A stretch of 64,000 nucleotides of DNA. Source: Halomonas sp. 54_146. Lineage in GTDB: Bacteria; Pseudomonadota; Gammaproteobacteria; Pseudomonadales; Halomonadaceae. Below, piece after piece: positions 37,582 to 47,113 of the stretch; the first letter of the stretch is position 1, and each line of letters begins with the position of its first letter. Both the position numbers and the translations under genes were made by a program. Where the stretch lies: positions 144,355 through 208,354 of the forward strand of contig NZ_LGEN01000001.1 in the NCBI RefSeq assembly GCF_001507855.1, given 5' to 3'. A model generated the notes under the pieces. The model did no database searches and had not been told where the DNA came from. It saw only the letters and a list, made by a program, of their open reading frames with translations.

Positions 37582-39318
37582 GTGACTGATTCAAGTTGGA
37601 GTATCTACAAGCGGTTGTTGAGCTATGTTAAACCGCATTGGCGGGCGTTTGCGCTGGCGCTGGTAGGGTTTGTTATTTATGCCGCTTCAAGTACCGCGCT
37701 GGCGGAAATGATGAAGCGTTTGATTGATGGTATTCAAAACCCTGATGCGGCCTTCCGGCTTTTATTGCCGCTGTTTGTCATCATCATGTTTTCGGCGCGG
37801 GGGCTGGGCACCTTCTTAAGCACCTACTTTATGGCTTATGTGGGGCGTTACGTGATCCACACCCTGCGCTGCAAGGTGTTTGCCCACTTGCTTCATCTGC
37901 CGGGCTGGTTTTTTGACCACCACTCCAGTGGCCAGCTGGTATCTCGGGTGACCTATCACGTTGAGCAAGTGGCGGGGGCAGCCACCAAAGCCGTCACAAT
38001 CATTCTGCGGGAAGGCTTATTTGTCATTGGCCTGGTGCTTTACCTGCTGTGGACCAACTGGATGTTAACGCTGCTGTTTTTGGGCGTGACGCCGATTATC
38101 GCCGTGGTGGTGAACTATGTCAGTAAGCGGTTTCGGCGGATTTCAAAGCGCATTCAGCACTCCATGGGCGATGTGACGCATATTGCTTCAGAAGCGCTGT
38201 CGGGTTACCGCGTTGTGCGTACCCACGGCGCAGAGGATTATGAAAAGCAGCGCTTTGAACGGGTAAGTGAAGAGAATCGCCGCCAGAGCATGAAAGAAGC
38301 CATGACAAGAGCGGTTAGCTCGCCGGTGATTCTAATGCTCGTGGCGATCTCCATGGCACTGCTGGTATGGCTGGCCATGGCACCCTCGCTAATGGAAAAC
38401 ATGACGCCCGGGGAGTTTGTTGCTTTTATCACCGCGGCTGCGCTAATGATTAAGCCCGTGCGCCAATTGACCGAGATTAACGGTGAAATTCAGAAAGGGC
38501 TGGCGGCCGCGGCAGAGCTTTTTGGGCTATTGGATATGACACCGGAGCACGATGACGGCAAGCATATTGCCAGCCGTTTAAGCGGTGAGGTGGTGATTGA
38601 AAATGTCAGTTTTCGCTATGCAGAAGACCAGCCCAACGTGCTGCACAATATTAACCTTCGCGTGGCACCAGGCGAGCTAGTGGCTATTGTTGGCCGCTCG
38701 GGGAGCGGTAAGTCAACGTTGGTGAGCCTGCTGCCACGCTTTTATCGCGCAAGCGAAGGCAGTATTACCATTGATGGTATTAATATCGATGAGTACGCGC
38801 TTGGGCCGCTGCGCCAGCAAATTGCCCTGGTATCGCAGCAGGTCACGCTGTTTAACGCCTCCATTGCCGCTAATATTGCCTACGGTGTGGAAAACCCCGA
38901 CCCCCAGGCCGTTAAAGCAGCCGCTGAGGCAGCCTACGCCCATGAGTTTATTGATAAGCTTCCCAAGGGTTATGAGACTATCGTGGGGGAAAACGGCGTG
39001 ATGCTCTCGGGCGGTCAACGCCAGCGGCTGGCGATCGCCCGAGCAATTTTTAAAGATGCGCCGCTGCTGGTGCTGGATGAAGCCACCTCGGCGCTGGATA
39101 CAGAATCTGAGCGCTATATCCAAAAAGCCCTTGAGCGCGTCTGTGAAGGGCGAACAACGTTGGTTATCGCCCACCGCTTATCGACTATCGAGCGTGCCGA
39201 CCGGATTGTGGTGATGGATCAAGGGCGCATTATCGAAGAAGGCTCCCATCAAGCGCTGCTGGATGCCAACGGGGCGTATGCGGCGCTGCACCAGCTACAG
39301 TTTCAAGAGGCGCTATGA
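37582..39318 (+). CDS. msbA: Lipid A export ABC transporter MsbA
   Basis: MsbA flips lipid A-core across the inner membrane. The 578-residue half-transporter has six membrane helices in residues 20-310 and an ATPase domain with Walker A GRSGSGKSTL (about 377-386), signature LSGGQRQRLAIARA and Walker B LLVLDEATSALD. It starts with GTG at 37582, 5 nt after AGGAG (37572-37576); an upstream TTG is in frame but lacks a site. It overlaps lpxK by 4 nt, the msbA-lpxK arrangement of E. coli. Pseudomonas has exbB-exbD-type genes in this place. Confidence 0.95.
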   Translation: MTDSSWSIYKRLLSYVKPHWRAFALALVGFVIYAASSTALAEMMKRLIDGIQNPDAAFRLLLPLFVIIMFSARGLGTFLSTYFMAYVGRYVIHTLRCKVFAHLLHLPGWFFDHHSSGQLVSRVTYHVEQVAGAATKAVTIILREGLFVIGLVLYLLWTNWMLTLLFLGVTPIIAVVVNYVSKRFRRISKRIQHSMGDVTHIASEALSGYRVVRTHGAEDYEKQRFERVSEENRRQSMKEAMTRAVSSPVILMLVAISMALLVWLAMAPSLMENMTPGEFVAFITAAALMIKPVRQLTEINGEIQKGLAAAAELFGLLDMTPEHDDGKHIASRLSGEVVIENVSFRYAEDQPNVLHNINLRVAPGELVAIVGRSGSGKSTLVSLLPRFYRASEGSITIDGINIDEYALGPLRQQIALVSQQVTLFNASIAANIAYGVENPDPQAVKAAAEAAYAHEFIDKLPKGYETIVGENGVMLSGGQRQRLAIARAIFKDAPLLVLDEATSALDTESERYIQKALERVCEGRTTLVIAHRLSTIERADRIVVMDQGRIIEEGSHQALLDANGAYAALHQLQFQEAL

Positions 39319-40322
39319 CCCTTGCACAGTGCTGGTTAAAAGGTGCCTACCAGGGCAGTCGCTGGCTCTGGCCACTGAAGCCTTTGGGCGCGCTTTATCA
39401 GTGGGGCATGGCGCGCCGAGAGCAGGCCTATCGAAACGGTAAAAAACAGGTCTGGCAGGCACCCGTGCCGGTTATCGTGGTCGGCAATATCACCTTGGGG
39501 GGAACCGGTAAATCGCCGCTGGTGGCGTGGCTAGCCAGCTGGCTAGTGGCTCAAGGCTGGTCGCCGGGAATCGTCAGCCGTGGTTATGGCGGTAAAGCAG
39601 CACATTATCCTTTATTGGTCACCCCTGACACTGAGGTGGCAGAAAGCGGCGATGAACCGCTGATGCTCGCCCAGCAAACGGGGCTGCCGGTGGTGGCGGA
39701 CCCAAAGCGTGTGCGAGGCGTCCAAGCGCTGATCAAAGCAGGATGCGATATTATTTTGAGCGACGACGGCTTGCAGCATTTAGCGCTGGGTCGAGATATC
39801 GAACTGTTAGTGATTGATGGTGCCCGTGGCCTAGGCAATGGCCGTTGCCTGCCTGCCGGGCCACTGCGTGAATCAAAGCGCCGTCTGCAGCGTGTCGATG
39901 CCGTCATCGTCAATGGCCAAGTAGAGCGCCCTTTGCCTGCTTCTGTGCCTGCGGCTGTTACCACCATGCAGTTAGCACCGCGCTGCTGGCGCCGGCTTGA
40001 AGATGGCGCTCGCTTTCCGCTAGCCCCACTGCCGTTTACGCTGCCGGTACACGCGGTGGCGGGTATTGGCCACCCTGAGCGTTTTTTTCGCACCCTTGCA
40101 GGGCTTGGGGTTAACGGCGATTGGCACCCATTGGCCGATCACCAACAATTTAGCGCTGAGGCACTCAACTTTACGGATAGCCGCCCTGTCATTATGACCG
40201 CCAAAGACGCCGTTAAATGCTACGCCTTGGCACCGCCCAATAGCTGGGTATTAGACGTGGAGGCAACGCTTCCACCTGAATTTGAGCACTGGCTGGCAGC
40301 ACGGCTGTCGGCACTTTCCTAA
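39315..40322 (+). CDS. lpxK: Tetraacyldisaccharide 4'-kinase LpxK
   Basis: LpxK phosphorylates the 4' position of the lipid A precursor at the inner membrane. The N-terminal hydrophobic segment (about 10-30) precedes the P-loop [18 protein letters not shown] (about 56-73), and SRGYGG, DDGLQH and [15 protein letters not shown] are family hallmarks. Length is 335, close to E. coli's 328. It overlaps msbA by 4 nt and is followed 13 bp later by the Trm112-like gene. Confidence 0.96.
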   Translation: MTLAQCWLKGAYQGSRWLWPLKPLGALYQWGMARREQAYRNGKKQVWQAPVPVIVVGNITLGGTGKSPLVAWLASWLVAQGWSPGIVSRGYGGKAAHYPLLVTPDTEVAESGDEPLMLAQQTGLPVVADPKRVRGVQALIKAGCDIILSDDGLQHLALGRDIELLVIDGARGLGNGRCLPAGPLRESKRRLQRVDAVIVNGQVERPLPASVPAAVTTMQLAPRCWRRLEDGARFPLAPLPFTLPVHAVAGIGHPERFFRTLAGLGVNGDWHPLADHQQFSAEALNFTDSRPVIMTAKDAVKCYALAPPNSWVLDVEATLPPEFEHWLAARLSALS

Positions 40323-40335
40323 AGAGGACACGCAC

Positions 40336-40581
40336 ATGGATAAGGAACTGCTGGCAATGCTGGTCTGCCCGTTGTGTAACGGCAAGCTGAAATATGATCG
40401 CGACGCTCAAGAGCTGCGCTGTCACTACGATGGATTGGCTTATCCTATCCAAGAGGGCATTCCGGTGATGTTGCCAGAAGAGGCTCGCGTTATGGATGTG
40501 GATGAGAAGCTGCATAGCTCTTCAGAACGCTCTTCAGGACGTTCTTCGGGTCGCTCACCAGGACGTTCAGGAGACGCTTAA
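40336..40581 (+). CDS. Trm112-like protein (YcaR family) with repetitive Ser/Arg tail
   Basis: YcaR/Trm112 proteins are small zinc-ribbon-like partners; eukaryotic Trm112 activates methyltransferases, whereas the bacterial role is unclear. Residues 1-60 match the family: [35 protein letters not shown]. One zinc-type CPLC pair is present, but the second pair is reduced to a single Cys (LRC), as in E. coli YcaR. Residues 61-81 are an added tail of SSGR-type tetrapeptides encoded by a 12-bp repeat. AGAGGA (40323-40328) is the ribosome-binding site. The stop overlaps kdsB by one base. Confidence 0.92.
   Translation: MDKELLAMLVCPLCNGKLKYDRDAQELRCHYDGLAYPIQEGIPVMLPEEARVMDVDEKLHSSSERSSGRSSGRSPGRSGDA
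40519..40566 (+). repeat. 12-bp in-frame tandem repeat in the Trm112-like gene
   Basis: Four copies of a unit near tcttcaggacgt start at 40519, 40531, 40543 and 40555, encoding [12 protein letters not shown] and SPGR. The repeat extends the C-terminus beyond the conserved domain. Confidence 0.9.
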
Positions 40582-41369
40582 TGGCCGTCTTTGATGATAT
40601 GGCCGATGTCACCGTCCCTGAATTTACGGTGGTGGTGCCCGCACGCTATGGCTCTACTCGGTTACCCGGCAAGCCGCTGCTTGAGATCGCCGGGGAACCG
40701 ATGGTCGCTCACGTGTGGCACCGTGCTTGCCAAAGCCAGGCCAGCCGAGTCGTGGTGGCGACAGACGATAGCCGTATTCGCGACGCCATGTTGCCCTACG
40801 GCGCCGAGGTGATTATGACTCGCGACGATCACCCTTCAGGCACTGACCGTTTAGCCGAGGTGGCAGACAAGCTAGCGCTGGCAGAGGATGCGCTGGTGGT
40901 CAATGTCCAGGGCGATGAGCCACTGATTCCCCCCGCGTTGATTAACCAGGTGGCGCGGCGCTTAGCCGACGACCCCGAAGCCTCGATTGCCACGCTGGCT
41001 GAGCCTATTAGCGATGTGGACACGCTGTTTAACCCGAATGTGGTCAAGGTGGTGCGTACGCTGCAGGGGCGTGCGCTATATTTTTCCCGCGCGCCCATTC
41101 CCTGGGATCGTGAGCAGTTCACAGCACCGCCCACCCTGCTGGCAACCGATGCCTGGCTGCGCCATATCGGGCTGTATGCCTACCGTGCCGGTTTTCTAGC
41201 CGCCTACCGTGACTGGCCAGCCTCAAGCCTCGAACAGCTTGAACAGCTTGAGCAGCTACGGGCGCTGCAGCACGGCCATGTTATCCAGGTAGCGTTAGCC
41301 TGCGAGATAAACCCCGCCGGTGTTGATACCGCCGAGGATCTAGCGCGGGTGCGGGCGCTGTTGAGTTAG
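40581..41369 (+). CDS. kdsB: CMP-Kdo synthetase KdsB
   Basis: KdsB activates Kdo with CTP for addition to lipid A. The nucleotide-binding start [18 protein letters not shown] (about 13-30), the [10 protein letters not shown] segment, [11 protein letters not shown] and [11 protein letters not shown] are diagnostic. Length is 262, against 248 in E. coli; the extra residues are mostly at the N-terminus, where an internal ATG (residue 7) could be the true start. Its last ten codons are part of a 26-bp unit that is repeated downstream of the stop. Confidence 0.95.
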   Translation: MAVFDDMADVTVPEFTVVVPARYGSTRLPGKPLLEIAGEPMVAHVWHRACQSQASRVVVATDDSRIRDAMLPYGAEVIMTRDDHPSGTDRLAEVADKLALAEDALVVNVQGDEPLIPPALINQVARRLADDPEASIATLAEPISDVDTLFNPNVVKVVRTLQGRALYFSRAPIPWDREQFTAPPTLLATDAWLRHIGLYAYRAGFLAAYRDWPASSLEQLEQLEQLRALQHGHVIQVALACEINPAGVDTAEDLARVRALLS

Positions 41370-41428
41370 CGCGGGTGCGGGCGCTGTTGAGTTAGCGCGG
41401 GTGCGGGCGCTGTTGAGTTAGCGCGGGT
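41341..41428. repeat. 26-bp tandem repeat spanning the kdsB stop
   Basis: Three perfect 26-bp copies (41341-41366, 41367-41392, 41393-41418) and ten bases of a fourth run from the end of kdsB into the spacer. The second copy begins with the kdsB stop TAG. The period is not a multiple of three. The array ends about 17 nt before the ribosome-binding site of the next gene. Confidence 0.96.
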
Positions 41429-41458
41429 TCAAGAGCCGAGAATGTAAGGAGCGCTTTT

Positions 41459-41923
41459 GTGAAAGTGTTATTTGTGTGTTTAGGAAATATTTGTCGTTCA
41501 CCCACCGCAGAAGGTGTTTTTCGCCGCATGCTTGAGCAAGCGGGGATGGCCGAGGCGGTTCAGATCGACTCCTGTGGCGTTAGCGAGTGGCACATAGGCA
41601 AAGCGCCAGACGCGCGAGCACAGCAGGCAGCGCTGCGGCGCGGTATTGATTTAAGCGGACTGCGTGCCCGCCAGCTAAGCGAGCAAGATTTTCATGACTT
41701 CGACTACGTGCTGGGCATGGATCAGGACAATTTACGCGCCATGCGCGACCTGAAGCCCGCCAATAGCCAGGCGCATGTTGGGCTGTTGTTGGATTTTGCC
41801 GGCACCCCCGGTGCCGAAGTGCCCGACCCTTACTATGGCGGTGATGAGGGGTTTGAGAACGTTCTGAATATGATTGAAGCGGCATCAGCAGGGCTGATTC
41901 GGCACCTCAAACGTGAGCGGTAA
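41459..41923 (+). CDS. Low-molecular-weight protein-tyrosine phosphatase
   Basis: The enzyme hydrolyses phosphotyrosine. The P-loop C-X5-R is CLGNICR (Cys7 to Arg13), followed by SPTAEGVF, and the general-acid aspartate is in VPDPYYGG (near 122). Length is 154. It starts with GTG at 41459, 7 nt after TAAGGAG (41445-41451). In Wzb/Etp systems such enzymes work with capsule tyrosine kinases, but no kinase gene is nearby; the kdsB-phosphatase-murB order matches Pseudomonas, so the role here is likely general and is not known. Confidence 0.93.
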   Translation: MKVLFVCLGNICRSPTAEGVFRRMLEQAGMAEAVQIDSCGVSEWHIGKAPDARAQQAALRRGIDLSGLRARQLSEQDFHDFDYVLGMDQDNLRAMRDLKPANSQAHVGLLLDFAGTPGAEVPDPYYGGDEGFENVLNMIEAASAGLIRHLKRER

Positions 41924-41939
41924 TGGGGTTGATGGTGTG

Positions 41940-42968
41940 ATGAATATTCTCAACAACGTCGATTTGTCTGCCGCCAATACGCTTAGGTTGCCCTGCCAAG
42001 CACAACGCTTTACCGCGCCGCGCACCCTATCAGCGCTGCGTGATGTGCTAGGCCAGGCACGCCGCGAGGGCTGGGCTGTCACGCTGCTGGGCGGCGGCAG
42101 CAATGTGCTACTTCCCGAAAAATTACCCGGTTTGGTGGTACGTCCTGCGCTTCATCAGTGGTGGCTATCCGGTCATCAAGATGATCAAAACGCTCAGGAA
42201 GACGATGTATTTGCTCATGTTGGTGCCGGTGTAAACTGGCACGCCTTGGTAATGGCGACTGCCGCTCGTGGCCTGTGGGGCATCGAAAATCTGGCACTGA
42301 TTCCGGGCAGCTGCGGCGCGGCACCCGTGCAAAACATTGGCGCTTATGGCGTTGAGCTTGCCGATGTACTCCACGCGGTGCAGGTAATGGAGCTTGCCAC
42401 TGGGCGTGTTGATTGGTTAAGTGCCGAAGAGTGCGCCTTTGGTTACCGTGACAGCCTATTTAAAGGCGAGCTGGCAGGTGGCGTTGTGATCACGCAGTTA
42501 GTGTTGCGTTTATCGCGCACGCCAGCGCCGAAGCTTGGCTATGGTGATATTGCCGCACGATTGCCGAGCTTTCCCACCCCGCTCGCGGTAGCTGAGGCAG
42601 TGTGTGCCATTCGGCGCGAAAAGTTGCCCGACCCTCACGTGCTCGCCAACGCAGGAAGCTTTTTCAAAAACCCGCTGGTAAATGATGAGCAGGTAACGCA
42701 GCTGCTGCGTCAATATCCCGCCATGCCGCATTTCCCGCAAGGGGGAGGCAAAACCAAGTTGGCAGCAGGCTGGTTAATTGACCAGTGTGGCCTGAAAGGG
42801 ATGCGTGATGGTGCGTTCGGCGTACACCAGCATCAAGCGTTGGTACTCGTGCACTTCGGCGGCGGCGATCGCCATGGGTTGATGAAAACAGCGAATTACA
42901 TCGCTGCCCAGGTAGAGGCACGCTTTGGTGTGTTGTTAGAGCCAGAGCCACGGTTGATCAACCCTTAA
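41940..42968 (+). CDS. murB: UDP-N-acetylenolpyruvoylglucosamine reductase MurB
   Basis: MurB is the FAD-dependent reductase that makes UDP-MurNAc. The FAD-binding stretch LLGGGSNVLLPEKLPGLVV, LALIPGSCGAAPVQNIGAYG and the C-terminal NAGSFFKNP with its active-site serine are present. The start at 41940 (MNILNNVDLSAANTLRLPC) gives 342 residues, as in E. coli (342); a GTG at 41913 is in frame but overlaps the phosphatase gene. The gene ends at a strong terminator (43020-43053). Confidence 0.95.
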   Translation: MNILNNVDLSAANTLRLPCQAQRFTAPRTLSALRDVLGQARREGWAVTLLGGGSNVLLPEKLPGLVVRPALHQWWLSGHQDDQNAQEDDVFAHVGAGVNWHALVMATAARGLWGIENLALIPGSCGAAPVQNIGAYGVELADVLHAVQVMELATGRVDWLSAEECAFGYRDSLFKGELAGGVVITQLVLRLSRTPAPKLGYGDIAARLPSFPTPLAVAEAVCAIRREKLPDPHVLANAGSFFKNPLVNDEQVTQLLRQYPAMPHFPQGGGKTKLAAGWLIDQCGLKGMRDGAFGVHQHQALVLVHFGGGDRHGLMKTANYIAAQVEARFGVLLEPEPRLINP

Positions 42969-43019
42969 CCCCCGGTTCCAGAATGTTGGCGCTGCTTTTT
43001 TTAAAATGCTGCTACTAAA

Positions 43020-43057
43020 CGACAAAATCCCCGCCTGGGCGGGGATTTTGTCGTTTT
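43020..43057. terminator. Strong bidirectional terminator between murB and rne
   Basis: CGACAAAATCCCCGCC (43020-43035) pairs with its perfect complement at 43038-43053, with a short loop and a TTTT run following. It separates converging murB and rne transcripts. Confidence 0.94.
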
Positions 43058-43082
43058 AACATCTATGTCGTTTTAACATCCT
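43049..43082. repeat. 17-bp duplication of the terminator T-tract region
   Basis: The sequence tgtcgttttaacatcta at 43049-43065 is repeated at 43066-43082 with one inserted C. The duplicated part includes the right end of the terminator and its T run, and lies between murB and rne. Confidence 0.8.
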
Positions 43083-43088
43083 ACCGAT

Positions 43089-46000
43089 TTACTCAGAGTG
43101 GGTGTCTTGCTGCGCTTGTTTGCGCTTTTCACGCGGGTCGTTATGTGCCCGGCTGCGGCGCCGACGCGGTTTAGGCGTCTCTTCAGCAGGCACCTCTTTT
43201 GCAGGCGTTGCGCTGGCCGCTGGCTGCTCCGGCTGCGCTTTTTCAGGCTCAGCCGTTTGTGCTGTAGATGCCTGCTGTTCGTCTACCTGCGCTGACTTGT
43301 CAGCAGCGGGCTCTTTAACGACGGGCTCTGCAGCGGCTGCGGGCTCTGCAGAGGCAGGCTGTTCAGCTGCAGGCTCTTCAACGGCTGTGGGTTCTTCAGC
43401 GACAGGTTTTTCTACTTTGGGCTCTTCAGCGGCTGGTGCTGGTTGAGCATTTGCCACCTCAGGTGCACTGGCTTGTGCCGTGGCATCTTGCGACGCTACG
43501 GGCTGGTTGTCGCTGCTTTCAGTGCTTTCAGTGCTTTCAGCGTGAGCATTGAGAGAAGCTGCCGGTTCTGCGGCATCTTTTTCCCTTTCAGGCAGCTCAA
43601 CGCTTTCAGGCACCGCTGTGGCGTTGCTAGTGCTGGGCAGCGGCTGGCTATCTTCAGCCTGCTGGGTTTCAACTGGCTCGGGTTTAGCAGCAGGCGTCTC
43701 GACACTTTCTGAATCTGAATCTGAATCTGAATCAGAAGCTGAGGCTGCCATTGCAGGCTGACGGCGCGACCGTGCTTTGGGAGTCTCTGCTACCGGCTTA
43801 TCGGCAGTGGTGGCTTCAGGCGTTGTTTGCTTCTCGTCTGACCCCATTGCAATCGGCGTATCATTGGCCGGCGCTTGGGTAGCTGGCGTCTCAACGGCAG
43901 GTGTATCGTTCTGCTGCGCTACGGGTTGTTGCGCTTCAACAGGCGCTTCAGCAGGAACCTCAGCAGGCGCTTCAGCTGCCTGAGCCTGCAGTTTTAACTG
44001 CTCAGCTTCTGCCTCAGGGTTGACCGCTTGGGTGCGTGTGCGGTTGCGCGGATTATTGCGCGTACGCTTCGGCTTACCGTCATCCGGCTGTGCTTCAGGC
44101 TGCTTAACGGCTTCATCACGCTGGCTTTCTTGGGCAGGCTTGCGGGTGTTTTCGCGTGCCGTGTCACGACGCGGTTCTTTCTGCGGCGCAGCCTTAGTAG
44201 CCTCATCGCGGCTGTTGGTATCTTTAGCAGCGCTAACGTTGTCTGAACCGTTAGCCCCTTCCTGCTGAGGATGGCGACGACGATTGCGAGTGCGGCTGGG
44301 GCCGCTGCGCTTATCGCTATTATCGTCACTGGCAGGGCGCGGCGAGTTGCTGCGTTGCTCAGTGCTCTTCTGTTCAGCTTTTGACTCAGCTTTTGGCTCA
44401 GTTTTCTGCTCAGCCTTTTGCTCAGCTCTGGCGCTGGTATCGCTGCGTGATTCGTTTCTGCTGCTGTCGCCGCGCTCAGGGCGTGACGAGCGTTGCCGCG
44501 ACTCGCTGCTGCGCTGAGTGGTTTTGCGCTCGCTCGACCTGCGGGGAGCGGGGGTGGCCTTGGGCTCTGGCGTGGGTTCAGCAGTCGTGTCGTCACTGCC
44601 CAGCAGTTTGGCGAAACCGCGAATAAAGCGGCCAATAACGCTGGGCTGCTCGTTGGTGACTGGTTCAGCTTTAGCCGCCGAGGCGGGAGCCGCCGCAGGC
44701 GCTTTCTCTTCGGTTTGCAGCGAAGCAGGCGCGGGTGCGTTGTGGGTAACGCTCTTAACGGCGGCTTCGGCCCGTTGAGCAGGCGGCACGAAGCTAGGCG
44801 TTGGCTCTTTACCTACTTCGGTATCGGTCGATAGCTCAAAACTTGACAGGCTTTGGGTGTCATCTTCGTCCAGATGATCGTCGCGCAGGCGCTGTACGTC
44901 GTAGTGCGGTGTGTCCATGTCAGGATTTGGCAGTAGCACGACGCGAACATTTTGACGGGCCTCAAGGTCTGCCAGCACGCTGCGCTTTTCATTGAGCAGG
45001 TAAGTGGCCACCGGAACCGGCAAAATGGCGCGGATTTGCGCACTATTCTCTTTCATGGCCTCTTCTTCAATCAGGCGCATGATGGAAAGCGAGAGTGAGC
45101 GCACATCGCGAATGGTGCCTTGACCGTTACAGCGTGGGCAGACCACGCCGCTGGTTTCACCCAGTGACGGGCGCAGGCGCTGGCGAGACATTTCCATCAA
45201 GCCAAAGCGTGAAATACGGCCGATTTGTACGCGGGCGCGGTCCAGCTTTAGCGCATCGCGCATGCGGTTTTCGACTTCACGCTGGTTGCGGGCAGGCCCC
45301 ATGTCGATAAAGTCGATCACCACTAAGCCGCCGATATCGCGCAGGCGTAGCTGGCGAGCGATCTCATCAGCGGCTTCAGAGTTGGTTTGTAGGGCGGTTT
45401 CTTCGATATCGCTGCCACGAGTAGCGCGGGCGGAGTTGATATCAATCGAGACCAAGGCCTCGGTGTGATCAATCACAATCGAGCCGCCAGAAGGTAGCTT
45501 CACTTCACGCTGGTAGGCGGTTTCAATTTGCGATTCAATCTGAAAACGCGAGAACAGCGGCACTTCATCAGCATAAAGTTTAATCTTCTGCTGATAAGAT
45601 GGCATGACCTGGCGAATAAAGCTCAGCGCTTCGGCGTGAATCTCAGGGCTGTCGATCAATACTTCACCGATATCTTGGCGAAGGTAGTCGCGCATGGCGC
45701 GGATGATGACGTTGGATTCGCGGTAAATAAGGAACGGGGCAGGGCGCTTGGCGGCTTCGGTGGTAATCGATTCCCACACTTGCGCCAGGTAATCCAAATC
45801 CCACTGTAGCTCTTCCGGGTTGCGGCCAATGCCCGCAGTACGCACGATTAGCCCCATTTTGTCGGGCACGGCCAGCTGGCCCATGGCCTCTTTGAGCTGG
45901 CTGCGTTCTTCACCTTCAATGCGGCGTGAAATGCCGCCCGCACGCGGGTTATTGGGCATCAACACCAAAAAGCGGCCAGCCAAACTGACAAAGGTAGTCA

Positions 46001-46340
46001 GTGCGGCACCTTTATTGCCACGCTCCTCTTTGTCGACCTGGACGATGACTTCTTGGCCCTCTTTGAGCACTTCTTTAATGCTCGGGCGTCCGGAAACGTC
46101 TTTGACAAAGTACTCGCGGGAAATCTCTTTAAGGGGCAGAAAGCCGTGGCGGTCAGCGCCGTAATCAACAAAGGCGGCTTCAAGGGAAGGCTCTACGCGG
46201 GTGATTTTACCGCGGTAGATATTGGCTTTTTTCTGTTCTCGGGCACCGGATTCGATATCTAAATCGTACAGGCGTTGTCCATCAACTAAAGCGACGCGCA
46301 GCTCTTCGGGCTGGGTCGCATTAATAAGCATCCGTTTCAT
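43089..46340 (-). CDS. rne: Ribonuclease E
   Basis: RNase E is the membrane-associated endoribonuclease that starts mRNA decay and processes rRNA and tRNA. Translation starts at 46340 ([16 protein letters not shown]), giving 1083 residues against 1061 in E. coli. The catalytic half has the S1 domain (about 37-125), the 5'-sensor and DNase-I-like regions with [18 protein letters not shown] and the Zn-link CPRCNGQGT (about 397-405). The C-terminal half is disordered and very rich in Glu, Ala and Pro. A short amphipathic stretch ([13 protein letters not shown], about 567-579) sits where E. coli has the membrane-binding segment A. Arg-rich RNA-binding stretches (such as RTRNRRR) follow. Confidence 0.97.
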   Translation of the reverse strand: MKRMLINATQPEELRVALVDGQRLYDLDIESGAREQKKANIYRGKITRVEPSLEAAFVDYGADRHGFLPLKEISREYFVKDVSGRPSIKEVLKEGQEVIVQVDKEERGNKGAALTTFVSLAGRFLVLMPNNPRAGGISRRIEGEERSQLKEAMGQLAVPDKMGLIVRTAGIGRNPEELQWDLDYLAQVWESITTEAAKRPAPFLIYRESNVIIRAMRDYLRQDIGEVLIDSPEIHAEALSFIRQVMPSYQQKIKLYADEVPLFSRFQIESQIETAYQREVKLPSGGSIVIDHTEALVSIDINSARATRGSDIEETALQTNSEAADEIARQLRLRDIGGLVVIDFIDMGPARNQREVENRMRDALKLDRARVQIGRISRFGLMEMSRQRLRPSLGETSGVVCPRCNGQGTIRDVRSLSLSIMRLIEEEAMKENSAQIRAILPVPVATYLLNEKRSVLADLEARQNVRVVLLPNPDMDTPHYDVQRLRDDHLDEDDTQSLSSFELSTDTEVGKEPTPSFVPPAQRAEAAVKSVTHNAPAPASLQTEEKAPAAAPASAAKAEPVTNEQPSVIGRFIRGFAKLLGSDDTTAEPTPEPKATPAPRRSSERKTTQRSSESRQRSSRPERGDSSRNESRSDTSARAEQKAEQKTEPKAESKAEQKSTEQRSNSPRPASDDNSDKRSGPSRTRNRRRHPQQEGANGSDNVSAAKDTNSRDEATKAAPQKEPRRDTARENTRKPAQESQRDEAVKQPEAQPDDGKPKRTRNNPRNRTRTQAVNPEAEAEQLKLQAQAAEAPAEVPAEAPVEAQQPVAQQNDTPAVETPATQAPANDTPIAMGSDEKQTTPEATTADKPVAETPKARSRRQPAMAASASDSDSDSDSESVETPAAKPEPVETQQAEDSQPLPSTSNATAVPESVELPEREKDAAEPAASLNAHAESTESTESSDNQPVASQDATAQASAPEVANAQPAPAAEEPKVEKPVAEEPTAVEEPAAEQPASAEPAAAAEPVVKEPAADKSAQVDEQQASTAQTAEPEKAQPEQPAASATPAKEVPAEETPKPRRRRSRAHNDPREKRKQAQQDTHSE

Positions 46341-46737
46341 AGTGTCTCGCATAGCGTTGCGTACCGGCGAACTGCCTAAGGGTGGCGTAGGCGAACCGCT
46401 GGGTGCTGCGTGCTTGTGCTCGGCGCATTGCAATGCTGACGCGTTAAGCCGGGAAGGCATCATTGCCGACCCGGCTAGTAGGGCGTTGAGTACGTGGCGG
46501 AGGCAGGACATGTTCCGGTGGCTGTCACGTCCATCCGGCCCTGCTGACACCGCCAACACCTGGCATTCATCGATTCACCAACGCCGGCCACCGGCACAGC
46601 GTTGAACTTTTCACCCGGAGCCAGCCAGCGCCTTGTGACGAATAAGGAGGGGGCTGTTCAGGGCGTGGCGTTGTTTAGTTGCTACCTGCCGTTGAGGGCA
46701 AGGTGTACTTCCCTCTGCCGGCAGAAAAACGGGCGGC

Positions 46738-46769
46738 AGAGTTACTGCATTTTAGAGTTACTGCATTCT
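46738..46769. repeat. 16-bp tandem duplication in the rne-rluC gap
   Basis: agagttactgcatttt (46738-46753) is followed by agagttactgcattct (46754-46769), one mismatch. It is outside any gene I can support. Confidence 0.85.
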
Positions 46770-46987
46770 TCAGATCAGAGGTTGATACGCTAAAACGGGC
46801 AATGCGTACACTGGTGCCGTTTTTTGTTCAGGCCTGCGTGTTAGTCGGGCAGGCGCAATTGACCAAACACAGCGTTGTCGCTTTCTGCTAACCAAACGTT
46901 TTGCTAGCCACACTTCTTGCAAACCAGATTAATCAATTAGCGATCGATTAACTTGTCGCTAGCGCTAGACAATAAAGCGTTCTGTGC

Positions 46988-47015
46988 TTGGCTGGTGAAC
47001 ATTTTGGAATATAAC
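46988..47015 (+). promoter_or_regulatory. Probable sigma-70 promoter of rluC
   Basis: TTGGCT (46988-46993) and TATAAC (47010-47015) are 16 nt apart, and would give an rluC leader of about 90 nt. Confidence 0.5.
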
Positions 47016-47113
47016 AGTAAAGGGAACGACCAGCAATTGACGCAATGCCCTTGGGTCTACGTTAGAATGCCGTTTTTAGCCTGACGCTATAGAATCTCAA
47101 GGAGTAAGCGGTA

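Larger units (their letters stand above)
46341..47113 (-). other. rne-rluC divergent region: long structured rne leader
   Basis: This 773-bp gap holds no convincing gene. On the rne (minus) side three hairpins lie 108-255 nt before the rne AUG. The first is 46448-46475 (GCCGGG, GGCA, loop TCAT, TGCC, CCCGGC). The second is a larger one, 46496-46554 (arms GGCGG/CCGCC and GCAGG/CCTGC). The third is 46583-46595 (GCCGG/CCGGC). This resembles the autoregulatory hairpin leader of E. coli rne in placement, not provably in sequence. A 16-bp duplication lies at 46738-46769. The rluC promoter is at 46988-47015. Confidence 0.6.

Noticed and set aside
41231..41263. LEQLEQLEQ run in KdsB as another repeat expansion
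   Set aside because: E. coli KdsB has a segment of the same length here (LEHIEMLEQL), so no residues were added.
41341..41428. Possible CRISPR-like array
   Set aside because: The 26-bp copies are directly adjacent with no spacers and derive from the kdsB end; it is a tandem duplication.
43102..43983. Open frames opposite the rne C-terminal region
   Set aside because: Low-complexity Ser/Ala/Gly translations produced by the reverse of the Glu/Ala/Pro-rich rne tail.
46222..46891. Several plus-strand open frames of 60-127 codons over the rne start and leader
   Set aside because: They are antisense to rne or its leader, overlap one another, lack ribosome-binding sites and show Cys/Ser/Arg-rich shadow composition.
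47037..47068. TTGACG plus TAGAAT as an rluC promoter
   Set aside because: The spacing is 20 nt, too long; the pair at 46988-47015 fits better.
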